Shown in pieces: positions 1 to 6,515 of a stretch of DNA of 8,382 bases. The translations under genes were made by a program, and so were the position numbers. Under the pieces are notes generated by a model. The model was given only the letters and a program-made list of their open reading frames with translations, had not been told where the DNA came from and did not search any database. The DNA lies in assembly GCA_946481625.1 (NCBI GenBank), contig CAMLOZ010000122.1, positions 1 through 8,382 on the forward strand, given 5' to 3'. The stretch comes from an uncultured Haloferula sp. (GTDB taxonomy: Bacteria > Verrucomicrobiota > Verrucomicrobiae > Verrucomicrobiales > Akkermansiaceae). Every line of letters starts with the position of its first letter. Positions within the stretch are counted from its first letter, which is position 1.

Positions 1-352
1 GACCCCGGGCAATCGGGCAGAGCTCGCCCTCCAACAGGATTCTCTTTCCGGCGGCAGCTCCGGCCGGAAGCGAAGGACAATCCAGCAGAAGCGTGTCGGA
101 TTCATCCTGCAACGCCACCAGACGCCGGTCGCTTGAAATGGCACACACTGTTCCTTCCAGCCGGAAGCTCGCATTCGCCCGACCGCTTCCCGCCACCGCG
201 AGCCGGATCTCCGCGAGCGAGATCAATCGGGGCGCAGCATCCGGCCCCTCTTCCGCCCTGGCGAGGTCCATCCCGCTCCCAAACAGCATGCACACCGCGG
301 CGAATCCCGCGCACGCGCCGCGACTGGAGGGAAAAAACGAAAAGGCAGCCAT
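1..352 (-). CDS. Exported protein, N-terminal fragment (OB-like segment), cut by window edge
   Basis: Reading leftwards from an ATG at 352-350, the frame stays open for 117 codons to the window edge, so the C-terminus is missing. Residues 1-33 look like a signal peptide: a hydrophobic core (GFAAVCMLFG, about 16-25), then a probable signal peptidase I site after ARA (31-33). The mature part begins EEGPD. Residues 43-117 run LISLAEIRLAV, then SFRLEGTVCAI, RRLVALQDES and KRILLEGELC, alternating beta strands like an OB-fold. From memory, a similar 'SLAEIR...V.GVV....R.L.LQDE' segment precedes sensor-kinase or other domains in verrucomicrobial exported proteins. What follows here is unseen, so function is open. 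There is no clear ribosome site and no alternative ATG nearby. The other two minus-strand frames here give arginine-rich, protein-unlike translations. Confidence 0.75.
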   Translation of the reverse strand, partial: MAAFSFFPSSRGACAGFAAVCMLFGSGMDLARAEEGPDAAPRLISLAEIRLAVAGSGRANASFRLEGTVCAISSDRRLVALQDESDTLLLDCPSLPAGAAAGKRILLEGELCPIARG

Positions 353-381
353 CTCGGGTTCGGATCGGGCACCGCATCCTG

Positions 382-468
382 CGGCGGGCCGTGAACAGCA
401 GCATACACGGCCCGCCGAAGAAAAGAAATCCATCCGCCCGCGGGCAAGGCAGGGGCTCCGGCGGGCCG
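382..468. other. Intergenic hairpin with a duplicated, competing arm
   Basis: Inside the 281-base gap between the two divergent genes, 382-393 (CGGCGGGCCGTG) and 406-417 (CACGGCCCGCCG) form a perfect 12-bp inverted repeat with a 12-base loop. The first ten bases of the left arm recur exactly at 459-468, so the middle segment 408-417 could pair with either copy. The hairpin lies about 30 bases upstream of the minus-strand start codon at 352. It has no T-run on its 3' side in either direction (a purine tract, 418-427, follows on the plus strand), so it is not a standard terminator. It could be a 5'-leader structure of the minus-strand gene or a DNA-level element. No convincing -35/-10 pair was found in the gap; a lone TTGACA on the minus strand (524-519) has no good partner. 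Confidence 0.5.
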
Positions 469-633
469 ATTTCTACCGCCTCGGGTAGTGGCCTCACGCG
501 ATGGAATACGCATAGGGTGTCAATGCTATCCCCGGATTCCTCATTAACCCCAACCCACCGGGAGTAGCACAAACCCAACCGGACGCCAGGATTCCGCCTT
601 TCCGGAGCCCGGCACCACCGACCCGTAACGACA

Positions 634-3081
634 ATGAATGAAACCCATGCCAACCCATGGCCCGGCAACCGGCGCATCGCCGCGACGCTCGGCCTGATCC
701 TCCCTCTCTGTGCCGGATCCTCGTCCGGAACGGACTTCCCCATCGGCGTGAATTTCTCCGAAAACGCCGCCTACCTGCTGGGCGCGACGGAGACCGCCGG
801 TGCCCCCGGATTCGAACACACGAACTGGAACAACCGCGGACGCTGGGGGGACGCCGGAATCCTCAACGACAACACCGGCACCGCCACCGCCGTGACCTTG
901 AAGTGGGACTCCACCAACCTCTGGCAGAACGACGCCAACGAGGCCCTCGGTGGAAACCACAAGCTGATGAAGGGCTACCTCGATTCCAACGGCACGGCCA
1001 TCACCGCTCCCTTCGACGGCGTCTTCGGCAACAGCGACGACAAGCCGATCATGCTTCTGACCGGCATGAACGCCTGGATGACCGCCAAGGGACTCACCTC
1101 CTACAGCGTGGTGATCTATACCGATGGCGATGACAACAGCGGCAACCGCGCCGCGAGGATCTGGCTCGCCACGGCGGACACCGCCAATCCCGTCAACGGC
1201 GATCCCGGCCTCGGCCCCGATCTCACCAGCCGGGTGGAGGTCATCGACAACTCGAACTGGGGAGCCAACCCCGTCTTCACGCGCGTGACCGGCACCTCCG
1301 GCACGGGCAACTATGTCGTCTTCAGCGGACAAACGGCGGACGCATTCTACATCCGGGTCGATGAAGCGGGCAGCGCGCCTTTCCGCGCCCCGGTCAACGC
1401 CATCCAGATTGTCGGCACCGATCAGACGCTGGTCACCGACAGCGACGGCGACGGCCTGCCCGACACATGGGAAAGCAACTTCGGCCTCGACCCGGACGAC
1501 GACGGCAGCACCGATCCCGACAACGGTGCCGCGGGCGATCCGGACGGCGACAACCGGACCAACAGTCAGGAATACAACGGCGGGACCAACAGCACCAACC
1601 CCAGCAATCCCGATACCGATGCCGACGGGCTGGACGACGGCGGGGAAGCCACCGCAGGCACCGACCCCCACGACACCGATTCCGACAACGACCTGCTGCC
1701 GGACGGTTGGGAGGTCGACCATGCCCTCGACCCGCTGGACGACGGCAGCGTGAACGTGGACAACGGCCCCGACGGCGATCCCGACAGCGACATGCTGGTC
1801 AACGCGCTCGAATACGAACTCGGCGCCGACCCGAATGACGGAGACTCCGACGACGATACCCTCAGCGACGGGGTAGAGAACGCCAACGGCTTCTGGGGCG
1901 GTGACATCGCCACCGGCACCGATCCCACCAAGCCGGACAGCGATGCCGACGGACTGACGGATTCGCAAGAGAACCCCGACAACCCCTACGCGGCGGGAGT
2001 CACCCCCGGCAGCAATCCGAACCTCTCCGACAGCGATGGCGACGGCACCACCGACCGCTGGGAATTCCTGCTGGGCAGCGATCCCTCGCTGGACAGCTCG
2101 AACCTTCCAACCGTGACAGTGACGAACCACAGCTTCGAACTGCCCGCCACCGCAACCTTCCTCCAAGGCGTGCCGGACGGATGGAGCAAAGCCAACGGCC
2201 CGGCGCTCGAAGACACCTTCGTGGAGAACACCGCATCCGTGGGGATGAGCGGAGGCGAAGGCACCCAGTTCGTCGGAATCGATGAGAACACCGCGTATCT
2301 CTATCAGGATACGGGCGTGCCTTTCAGCGCTAATACGACCTACCTCATCGATCTCGCCGGCGGCTATCGCAGCGGCTTCGGAACCAGCCGGGTGGAGTTC
2401 GGGTTCTTCTCCAGCAATGCGGTCGGGAGCGACCTCGGCACCCCGGGCTGGATGGACTTGAACGGCGTCATCACGACCTCGGGAAATCCCGACGCCGACG
2501 GGGTTTACGACAAGTTCCGCGATGTCAGCGCACTCTCCACCATTGGCTCGGGTGCCCTCGGCCGCGCCTACTCGCTGGTCACCGGAGCCACCCCGCCAAG
2601 CGGCAACATCGTCGTCTTCATCCGCCAGGCCGGCGGCGGCCGCGTACTCGTGGACAACATCCGCATCCTCGCCGTGCCGAACTCGACCGACGTGGACAAC
2701 GACGACCTGCCGGATGCCTGGGAGCTCGCCAACCGCCTCGACGCCCGCAGCGCAACGGGTGACAACGGTGCCTCGGGCGATCCCGACGGCGACGGTTTCA
2801 CGAATGCCGAAGAACTCGCGGCGGGAACCGATCCGGGCTTTTCCGGCAGCTTCCCCGTGGTCGCGGAGCCCGCGATCACCTCGAGCGGTTTCAACGGTGC
2901 GGCCTTTGAAGTCACGGCGGGCAACCTCGTCGCAACGAAGACCTACACGCTCGCACGCGGCACGGATCTGAGCGGGTTCACTCCGATCGGCGCCACCTTC
3001 ACGGGAGGAACAACCCATACGTTCAGCGACCCGGCCCCGCCCGCGGGCAGGGCCTTCTACCGCGTACAGGAAACTCCCTAG
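634..3081 (+). CDS. Secreted modular protein with thrombospondin type 3 repeats and a carbohydrate-binding-like domain
   Basis: An 815-residue exported protein of unknown precise role. Residues 1-31 form a signal peptide: RR at 13-14, then the core IAATLGLILPLCAG; cleavage is probably near SSG-TDF. The LPLC stretch is a poor lipobox. Residues 35-262 are a beta-rich domain starting IGVNFSENAAYLLG and ending NAIQIVGTDQ. Residues 268-490 carry about eight TSP3-type units (DSDGDGLPD, DTDADGLDD, DSDADGLTD and similar) whose aspartates normally bind calcium. Residues 493-680 (NHSFELP ... GVPDGW ... RVLVDNIRIL) look like a jelly-roll, carbohydrate-binding-type domain. Two more TSP3 units lie at 685-735. 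Residues 745-815 form a C-terminal module ending in AFYRVQETP, similar to that of the protein at the right edge. The ATG at 634 is the first that gives a signal peptide. No Shine-Dalgarno is seen. Monocistronic; a terminator follows 32 bases after the stop. Confidence 0.93.
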   Translation: MNETHANPWPGNRRIAATLGLILPLCAGSSSGTDFPIGVNFSENAAYLLGATETAGAPGFEHTNWNNRGRWGDAGILNDNTGTATAVTLKWDSTNLWQNDANEALGGNHKLMKGYLDSNGTAITAPFDGVFGNSDDKPIMLLTGMNAWMTAKGLTSYSVVIYTDGDDNSGNRAARIWLATADTANPVNGDPGLGPDLTSRVEVIDNSNWGANPVFTRVTGTSGTGNYVVFSGQTADAFYIRVDEAGSAPFRAPVNAIQIVGTDQTLVTDSDGDGLPDTWESNFGLDPDDDGSTDPDNGAAGDPDGDNRTNSQEYNGGTNSTNPSNPDTDADGLDDGGEATAGTDPHDTDSDNDLLPDGWEVDHALDPLDDGSVNVDNGPDGDPDSDMLVNALEYELGADPNDGDSDDDTLSDGVENANGFWGGDIATGTDPTKPDSDADGLTDSQENPDNPYAAGVTPGSNPNLSDSDGDGTTDRWEFLLGSDPSLDSSNLPTVTVTNHSFELPATATFLQGVPDGWSKANGPALEDTFVENTASVGMSGGEGTQFVGIDENTAYLYQDTGVPFSANTTYLIDLAGGYRSGFGTSRVEFGFFSSNAVGSDLGTPGWMDLNGVITTSGNPDADGVYDKFRDVSALSTIGSGALGRAYSLVTGATPPSGNIVVFIRQAGGGRVLVDNIRILAVPNSTDVDNDDLPDAWELANRLDARSATGDNGASGDPDGDGFTNAEELAAGTDPGFSGSFPVVAEPAITSSGFNGAAFEVTAGNLVATKTYTLARGTDLSGFTPIGATFTGGTTHTFSDPAPPAGRAFYRVQETP
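1435..2103 (+). repeat. Block of about eight thrombospondin type 3-like coding repeats
   Basis: This DNA encodes residues 268-490 of the secreted protein. Units follow the pattern D-x-D-x-D-G-x-x-D, usually with a downstream E and GxDP or GTDP. Two composite units stand out: (D)TWE...LDPDDDGS...DNG...GDPDGD...N..EY (about 278-324) and (D)GWE...LDPLDDGS...DNG...GDPDSD...N..EY (about 358-402). A third, shorter copy of the same composite unit is encoded at 2686-2838 (DAWE...GDNGASGDPDGDGFTNAEE). The repeats are rich in GAC, GGC and GAT codons, which keeps the opposite strand free of stops. Confidence 0.85.
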
Positions 3082-3113
3082 CTTTCCAGGGATCGAAGTC
3101 CCGAAAACATCAG

Positions 3114-3147
3114 GCGGCCATCCCGGAAGGGATGGCCGCTTGCTTTT
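3114..3147 (+). terminator. Rho-independent terminator, possibly bidirectional
   Basis: GCGGCCATCCC (3114-3124) pairs perfectly with GGGATGGCCGC (3129-3139) around a GGAA loop, followed by TTGCTTTT (3140-3147). It begins 32 bases after the stop of the secreted protein gene. Read on the minus strand the hairpin is followed by CTGATGTTTTC, so it may also stop the convergent SDR operon ending at 3202. Confidence 0.85.
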
Positions 3148-3201
3148 CCAAGGAGAGGGTGCGTCCCGCGCCCCGCAGAAGGGCGGCAAGGCCGGTACCA
3201 A

Positions 3202-3963
3202 TCAAAGAAACACCCCTCCCGAAGCCTCCACCCGCTGTGCATTCACCCAGCGCCCCTCCTCCGAGCAAAGGAAGGCCACCACCCCGCCGATATCCTCCGG
3301 CACGCCCACGCGCCCGAGCGCGGTCTGCGAGGCGATCATCTCGCGTACGCCCTCGCGTCCTAGGTGCGCGGCGGTGAAGTCGGTTTCGATCGCCCCCGGT
3401 GCGATGACGTTCACCCCGATCCGGCGCGGGCCGAGTTCCTTCGCGAGATAGCGCGCCAAAACTTCGATCCCCCCCTTCATCGCCGCATAGGCCGAGTATC
3501 CCGGAATGGTGAAGCGGGCCAAGCCGGTCGAGGTGCAGACGATCCGCCCGCCATCCGCGATCAGCGGGAGCAAGCGCTGGGTGAGGAAATACACGCCTTT
3601 CAGATGGACGTTGTAGAGCCGGTCGAAGTTCTCCTCGCTCATCTCGGCGAAGGGAGCGGAAGAATCGATCCCGGCATTGTTCACCAGGAAGTCGAAGCGG
3701 TCACGCTGCCACCCTGCGACGAGCGCTTCGCGCAAGGAGTCCGCGAAGGCGGGGAATCCCGCGGTCGAGGCGACGTCGAGTTGAAGCAGCACCGCCCTGC
3801 GGCCGAGTGCTTCGATCTCCGCCGCAACGGCCTCGCCGTCCGACTTCCGTTCGCGGTAGGTGAGGATCACGTCCGCACCGCGGGCCGCGAGCGCGAGGGC
3901 GATGTTCCGGCCGAGTCCGCGGCTGCCGCCGGTGACGAGTGCGATTTTGTTGGATAGGTTCAT
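3202..3963 (-). CDS. Short-chain dehydrogenase/reductase (SDR), classical type
   Basis: A 253-residue NAD(P)-dependent oxidoreductase, normal length for a classical SDR. It shows the cofactor motif TGGSRGLG (11-18), NNAG (95-98), the active-site pair Y159-x3-K163, and APGAIETDF (188-196). ILTYRERK after the second strand suggests NADP(H). Two tetrad positions are unusual: the residue 13 before the Tyr is Thr146 (in CTSTGLARF), not Ser, and the usual Asn of 'NxxxG' is His120 (VHLKGVYFLTQ). Both match, from memory, an SDR subfamily with STGLTRF-like motifs and a C-terminus like RWVNAQRVEASGGVFL. The frame stays open to an ATG at 4041, but homology begins at MNLSNKIALVTGG (3963), and the longer form would overlap the small gene upstream. 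Last gene of the probable SDR operon; substrate unknown. Confidence 0.93.
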   Translation of the reverse strand: MNLSNKIALVTGGSRGLGRNIALALAARGADVILTYRERKSDGEAVAAEIEALGRRAVLLQLDVASTAGFPAFADSLREALVAGWQRDRFDFLVNNAGIDSSAPFAEMSEENFDRLYNVHLKGVYFLTQRLLPLIADGGRIVCTSTGLARFTIPGYSAYAAMKGGIEVLARYLAKELGPRRIGVNVIAPGAIETDFTAAHLGREGVREMIASQTALGRVGVPEDIGGVVAFLCSEEGRWVNAQRVEASGGVFL

Positions 3964-3989
3964 GGTCGTCGGGTTCGTGGAAGATTCGG

Positions 3990-4193
3990 TTACTTCGGGG
4001 ACTTCAAGTGCAAGGGATCGTCGGACACGAGCGGATGGCATGGAGCCGCCGGGTGTCTCCGGTCCTCCGCGGGAAAGGCGGCGGCCAGGACGAAGAGCAA
4101 CAGGGAGCCGAGGATAAAGGTCTGCCGCAAGGGCTGGCCGAGCCGTCGTATGCGGCGGTGCCGCAGGAGCAGTGGAATGATCGGGGCGCTCAT
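3990..4193 (-). CDS. Small predicted single-pass membrane protein (67 aa)
   Basis: A 67-codon frame fits exactly between two same-strand SDR genes: 31 bases after the first (ending at 4225) and 26 bases before the second (starting at 3963). It has a basic N-terminus (RHRRIRRLGQPLRQ) followed by the hydrophobic stretch TFILGSLLLFVLAAAFPAED, consistent with a membrane anchor or a late signal sequence, and then a short hydrophilic tail. Third codon positions are mostly G or C, as in neighbouring genes. I do not recognise a family, and no ribosome site is visible. It may be a real small operon member, or a chance frame in a GC-rich spacer; placement and hydrophobic profile favour a gene only moderately. 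Confidence 0.45.
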   Translation of the reverse strand: MSAPIIPLLLRHRRIRRLGQPLRQTFILGSLLLFVLAAAFPAEDRRHPAAPCHPLVSDDPLHLKSPK

Positions 4194-4224
4194 GGTGGCT
4201 TGAGGTACGGTTTCAAAGTTCGGT

Positions 4225-4962
4225 TCAGTAGGGACTGGCCGTGGGGCGGACGATGATCTCGTTCACGTCCACATCCCCCGGCTGGTCGATCGCGAAGGAA
4301 ATCGCACGTGCGATCGCATCCGCCGGGATCGCCACCTCGCGGAAGGCATCGATCGCCTTGGCCGTCGCCTCGTCGGAGATGGTATGGGCGAGCTCGGAAG
4401 TGGTCACGCCGGGCGAAACCACCGTCACGCGGATATCGGTGTTTTCCTGACGCAGGCCGTCGGAGATCGCGATCACCGCATACTTCGTCGCGCTATAGAC
4501 CGCGCAGGACGGCCAGACCTGGTGCCCGGCGATGGACGAGACGTTGATCACTTGGCCGGAGCCCTGCTTCTTCATGACCGGCAGCGCGGCGGCGATGCCG
4601 TGCAGCACGCCCCGGATGTTCACGTCGATCATCCGGTTCCACTCGTCGATCTTGAGTGCTTCCAGCGGGGAGAGCGGCATCACCCCCGCGTTGTTCACGA
4701 TCACGTCGATGCGGCCGAACTTCTCGAGCGCGAGGCCGGCAAAGGCCTGCACGTCGTCCAGATCGGTCACGTCCAGCGAGGTGAATTCCACATGGCCGCC
4801 TTCTTCGTTCAGTTGCTTGGCCAACGCTTCCAGCCGGTCCGTGCGGCGCGCGCCGATCACGAGTCGGTGACCCTTGCGGGCGAGAAGACGGGCGGTAGCT
4901 TCACCGATCCCGCTGCTGGCACCGGTGATGAGGACGACTTTCGATTCGGAATTGGAGTTCAT
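4225..4962 (-). CDS. Short-chain dehydrogenase/reductase, YdfG-like NADP-dependent type
   Basis: A 245-residue classical SDR with every key residue: TGASSGIG (13-20), NNAG (90-93), Asn115 in DVNIRG, Ser143 in NVSSIAG, Tyr156-x3-Lys160 (YSATK) and SPGV (183-186). Arg39-Arg40 after the second strand (GARRTDRLE) indicates NADP(H) preference. The C-terminus DVDVNEIIVRPTASPY is typical of the group related to E. coli YdfG, which reduces 3-hydroxy acids and related carbonyls; the actual substrate is unknown. The frame is open to 5097, but the 45 extra residues are not SDR-like and would cover the intergenic region shared with the divergent regulator. The start MNSNSESKVVLITG at 4962 sits behind an A-rich stretch. 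First gene of the minus-strand operon and divergent from the AraC-type regulator, which probably controls it. Confidence 0.94.
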   Translation of the reverse strand: MNSNSESKVVLITGASSGIGEATARLLARKGHRLVIGARRTDRLEALAKQLNEEGGHVEFTSLDVTDLDDVQAFAGLALEKFGRIDVIVNNAGVMPLSPLEALKIDEWNRMIDVNIRGVLHGIAAALPVMKKQGSGQVINVSSIAGHQVWPSCAVYSATKYAVIAISDGLRQENTDIRVTVVSPGVTTSELAHTISDEATAKAIDAFREVAIPADAIARAISFAIDQPGDVDVNEIIVRPTASPY

Positions 4963-5059
4963 TTTTTTGGTTGGTTTGGCGGAAGGCGTTGATCGCGCTT
5001 CCATGATTCCAACGTATCCCACCGGGCGCTTTCGCGATAGACCCGATGCACCGGAAGTA

Positions 5060-5120
5060 TTGCCTGATCCTATGGGGCGGCGGATTCCTGTTGCCAATTT
5101 GTGGTGTATTGTTGCCTATT
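5060..5120 (+). promoter_or_regulatory. Three phased TTGCC direct repeats, candidate operator of the AraC-type regulator
   Basis: In the 164-base gap between divergent genes, TTGCCTGAT (5060-5068), TTGCCAATT (5091-5099) and TTGCCTATT (5112-5120) repeat in the same orientation with start-to-start spacings of 31 and 21 bases, close to three and two helical turns. AraC-family proteins often bind direct repeats on one DNA face. The array ends just before the regulator's chosen start (5127), so it could serve self-regulation, and it lies upstream of the SDR operon on the other strand. A minus-strand TTGGCA (5097-5092) and TAGGAT (5072-5067), 19 bases apart, are a weak SDR promoter candidate. Function is inferred from position and spacing. 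Confidence 0.4.
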
Positions 5121-5126
5121 AGTCGC

Positions 5127-6074
5127 ATGACCACCACAAGCACCCGGAAACGGGATATGCCACCTTCGGATCCCATCGCGGCACCCCGGGACACGCGTTT
5201 GGTCGATCTGTTAGGCAACCTGGCGCAGGGCGAAGGCTTCAGTCCCTCGCGGCTGCCGGGCGTGAAGTTCATGCGCTCGACCTCTCCGGTGATCCGGACC
5301 CAGGTCTCCTACGAACCCAGCATCGTGATCGTCGCTCAAGGCCGCAAGCGCGGCTACCTCGGCGAGCAGATGTTCACCTACGATGCGAACCACTACCTGG
5401 TGCTCTCGGTTCCCCTGCCCTTCGAGTGCGAGACGGTCGCTTCGCCGGAGGGCCCCCTGTTGGGCATCTCGATCAGTGTCACGCCGGCGGTGGTGGCCGA
5501 GATCATGATGGAGATGGAGAAGTCCCCGCCGATCCCGATGGGCAAGCCGCAGGCGATCCGCGCGAACCCTCTGGACGACCGCTTGTATGAGGCGATCCTG
5601 CGGCTCGTCGAAGCCCTCGGCGATTCCGATGAAGCTCGCATCCTGGGCCCGCAGTGCGTGCGCGAGATCATCTACCGCGTGCTGTGCCACGAGGAGGCCG
5701 GAACCTTGCGGGCGCTGGCCGCGCCGCACACGCATTTCGGCCAGATCAGCCGCGCCCTGCACCGGATGCATGCGGACTACGCGCAGCCGATGGACATGGC
5801 CACGCTCGCCGGTGAAGCCGGGATGAGTGTCTCGACCTTCCACTCCCACTTCAAGGCGGTGACCAGTTCCCCGCCTCTCCAATACCTGAAGTCGATCCGG
5901 CTTCACAAGGCACGCCTCCTGATGGTGAACCAGGGTGAAACCGCGGGCAGCGCCTCGCGTCTCGTCGGCTACGAAAGCGCCTCCCAGTTCAACCGCGAGT
6001 TCAAGCGCTTCTTCGGCGACACCCCCGCTGCCGTGGCCGAGCAAATGCGCAAAAGCCTCATCAACCTCGCCTGA
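5127..6074 (+). CDS. AraC-family transcriptional regulator with AraC_N sensor domain (YqhC-like architecture)
   Basis: A 315-residue regulator. Residues about 43-200 match the AraC_N type (Pfam PF06719): PGVKFMRSTSP, EPSIVIVAQGRKRGYLG, then YLVLSVPLPFECE and a helical stretch with LDDRLYEAILRLVEAL. Residues 205-305 form the two-helix-turn-helix DNA-binding domain: MDMATLAGEAGMSVSTFHSH, then LQYLKSIRLHKARLLM, and the second motif SASRLVGYESASQFNREFKR with FFGDTP. The same architecture occurs in E. coli YqhC, which activates the aldehyde reductase gene yqhD. Here the divergent neighbours are two SDR reductases, so control of them in response to a small molecule is likely but inferred. The frame is open to 5046, but those 27 residues are not family-like and would span the repeat array; 5127 is preferred, 5157 possible. 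Confidence 0.93.
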   Translation: MTTTSTRKRDMPPSDPIAAPRDTRLVDLLGNLAQGEGFSPSRLPGVKFMRSTSPVIRTQVSYEPSIVIVAQGRKRGYLGEQMFTYDANHYLVLSVPLPFECETVASPEGPLLGISISVTPAVVAEIMMEMEKSPPIPMGKPQAIRANPLDDRLYEAILRLVEALGDSDEARILGPQCVREIIYRVLCHEEAGTLRALAAPHTHFGQISRALHRMHADYAQPMDMATLAGEAGMSVSTFHSHFKAVTSSPPLQYLKSIRLHKARLLMVNQGETAGSASRLVGYESASQFNREFKRFFGDTPAAVAEQMRKSLINLA

Positions 6075-6113
6075 GCGCATGCTACGCCGCAGCCGATCTA
6101 CCGGTCGGCCGGG

Positions 6114-6153
6114 AAAAAGCGGGCGGCATCCCCTACAGGAAGGGATGCCGCCC
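6114..6153 (-). terminator. Rho-independent terminator of the membrane-protein pair
   Basis: GGGCGGCATCCC (6121-6132) and GGGATGCCGCCC (6142-6153) form a perfect 12-bp stem with a nine-base loop. On the minus strand it is followed by GCTTTTTCCC (T-run at 6118-6114), so it is oriented to end the transcript of the minus-strand gene stopping at 6177. The convergent AraC gene (stop 6074) lacks a T-run on its side but may also use the stem. The stem core resembles the terminator at 3114 (both contain GGC(C)ATCCC arms). Confidence 0.82.
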
Positions 6154-6176
6154 TATCCGGGGGAAAAGCCGTTGGT

Positions 6177-6515
6177 TTAACGTTCCGACCGGAGCCACTG
6201 TTCGTGACCCCACAGACCCCAGACAACGCCCGCCAGACCGGCGGTCAGGAGGGCGAAAGGAGCAAGCGTGATGACTTCGACCATGGTGTGGCCGACCTCA
6301 TTCCGCATTTGGGAAGTGAGAATGTGCGGTGTCGCGAGGACCCACAGCCGGCCGAGCAGGAGCAGCAGGGCACCACACGCCAGGAGCGAACCGCCCCAGG
6401 AGTGATAACGCTGCGACAGCCGCACGGCGGCAAGCCCGAGAAGGCCGAGGCCGATCACACCGCCGGCATCCATCAGGAAACCGTTTTCAACAACAAATTC
6501 AACGAACGGGCTCAT
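6177..6515 (-). CDS. Small integral membrane protein, three predicted helices
   Basis: A 112-residue hydrophobic protein that I cannot assign to a named family. Predicted helices: about 16-33 (DAGGVIGLGLLGLAAVRL), 41-61 (GGSLLACGALLLLLGRLWVL) and 80-102 (EVITLAPFALLTAGLAGVVW). A loop with NEVGHT joins the last two. Its start overlaps the end of the upstream gene by 17 bases, which suggests translational coupling and a joint role; a pyrimidine-rich stretch precedes the ATG and no Shine-Dalgarno is visible. The helix pattern and several residues match the upstream neighbour, so the two look like diverged duplicates. No catalytic or metal-binding motif is evident. Last gene before the terminator at 6153-6114. 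Confidence 0.85.
   Translation of the reverse strand: MSPFVEFVVENGFLMDAGGVIGLGLLGLAAVRLSQRYHSWGGSLLACGALLLLLGRLWVLATPHILTSQMRNEVGHTMVEVITLAPFALLTAGLAGVVWGLWGHEQWLRSER

Noticed and set aside
27..33. Possible lipoprotein signal: LPLC in the signal peptide of the TSP3 protein (residue positions 23-26)
   Set aside because: Leu before the Cys does not fit the lipobox, which needs a small residue there; a signal peptidase I site a few residues later fits better. The coordinates given are approximate residue numbers, corresponding to about 700-711 in the DNA.
519..524. TTGACA (minus strand) as a -35 box for the left-edge gene
   Set aside because: No reasonable -10 box stands 15-19 bases downstream.
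102..743. A 213-codon minus-strand frame across the left intergenic region
   Set aside because: Arg/Gly/Cys-rich and protein-unlike; it overlaps the start of the TSP3 gene and the better exported-protein frame at 1-352.
544..3201. An 885-codon open frame on the minus strand, fully antisense to and longer than the TSP3 protein gene
   Set aside because: It is a by-product of GC-rich, Asp/Gly-repeat coding on the plus strand. Its translation is Val/Gly/Ala/Glu-rich low complexity with no domain, while the plus frame has a signal peptide, recognisable domains and a terminator.
5046..5126. N-terminal extension of the AraC protein starting at 5046 (MHRKYC...)
   Set aside because: The added residues do not resemble the family and would place the phased repeats and likely promoter inside the coding region.
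5211..6080. A 289-codon minus-strand frame opposite the AraC gene
   Set aside because: The plus frame has complete AraC_N and helix-turn-helix motifs; the antisense product is His/Arg/Ala-rich shadow sequence.
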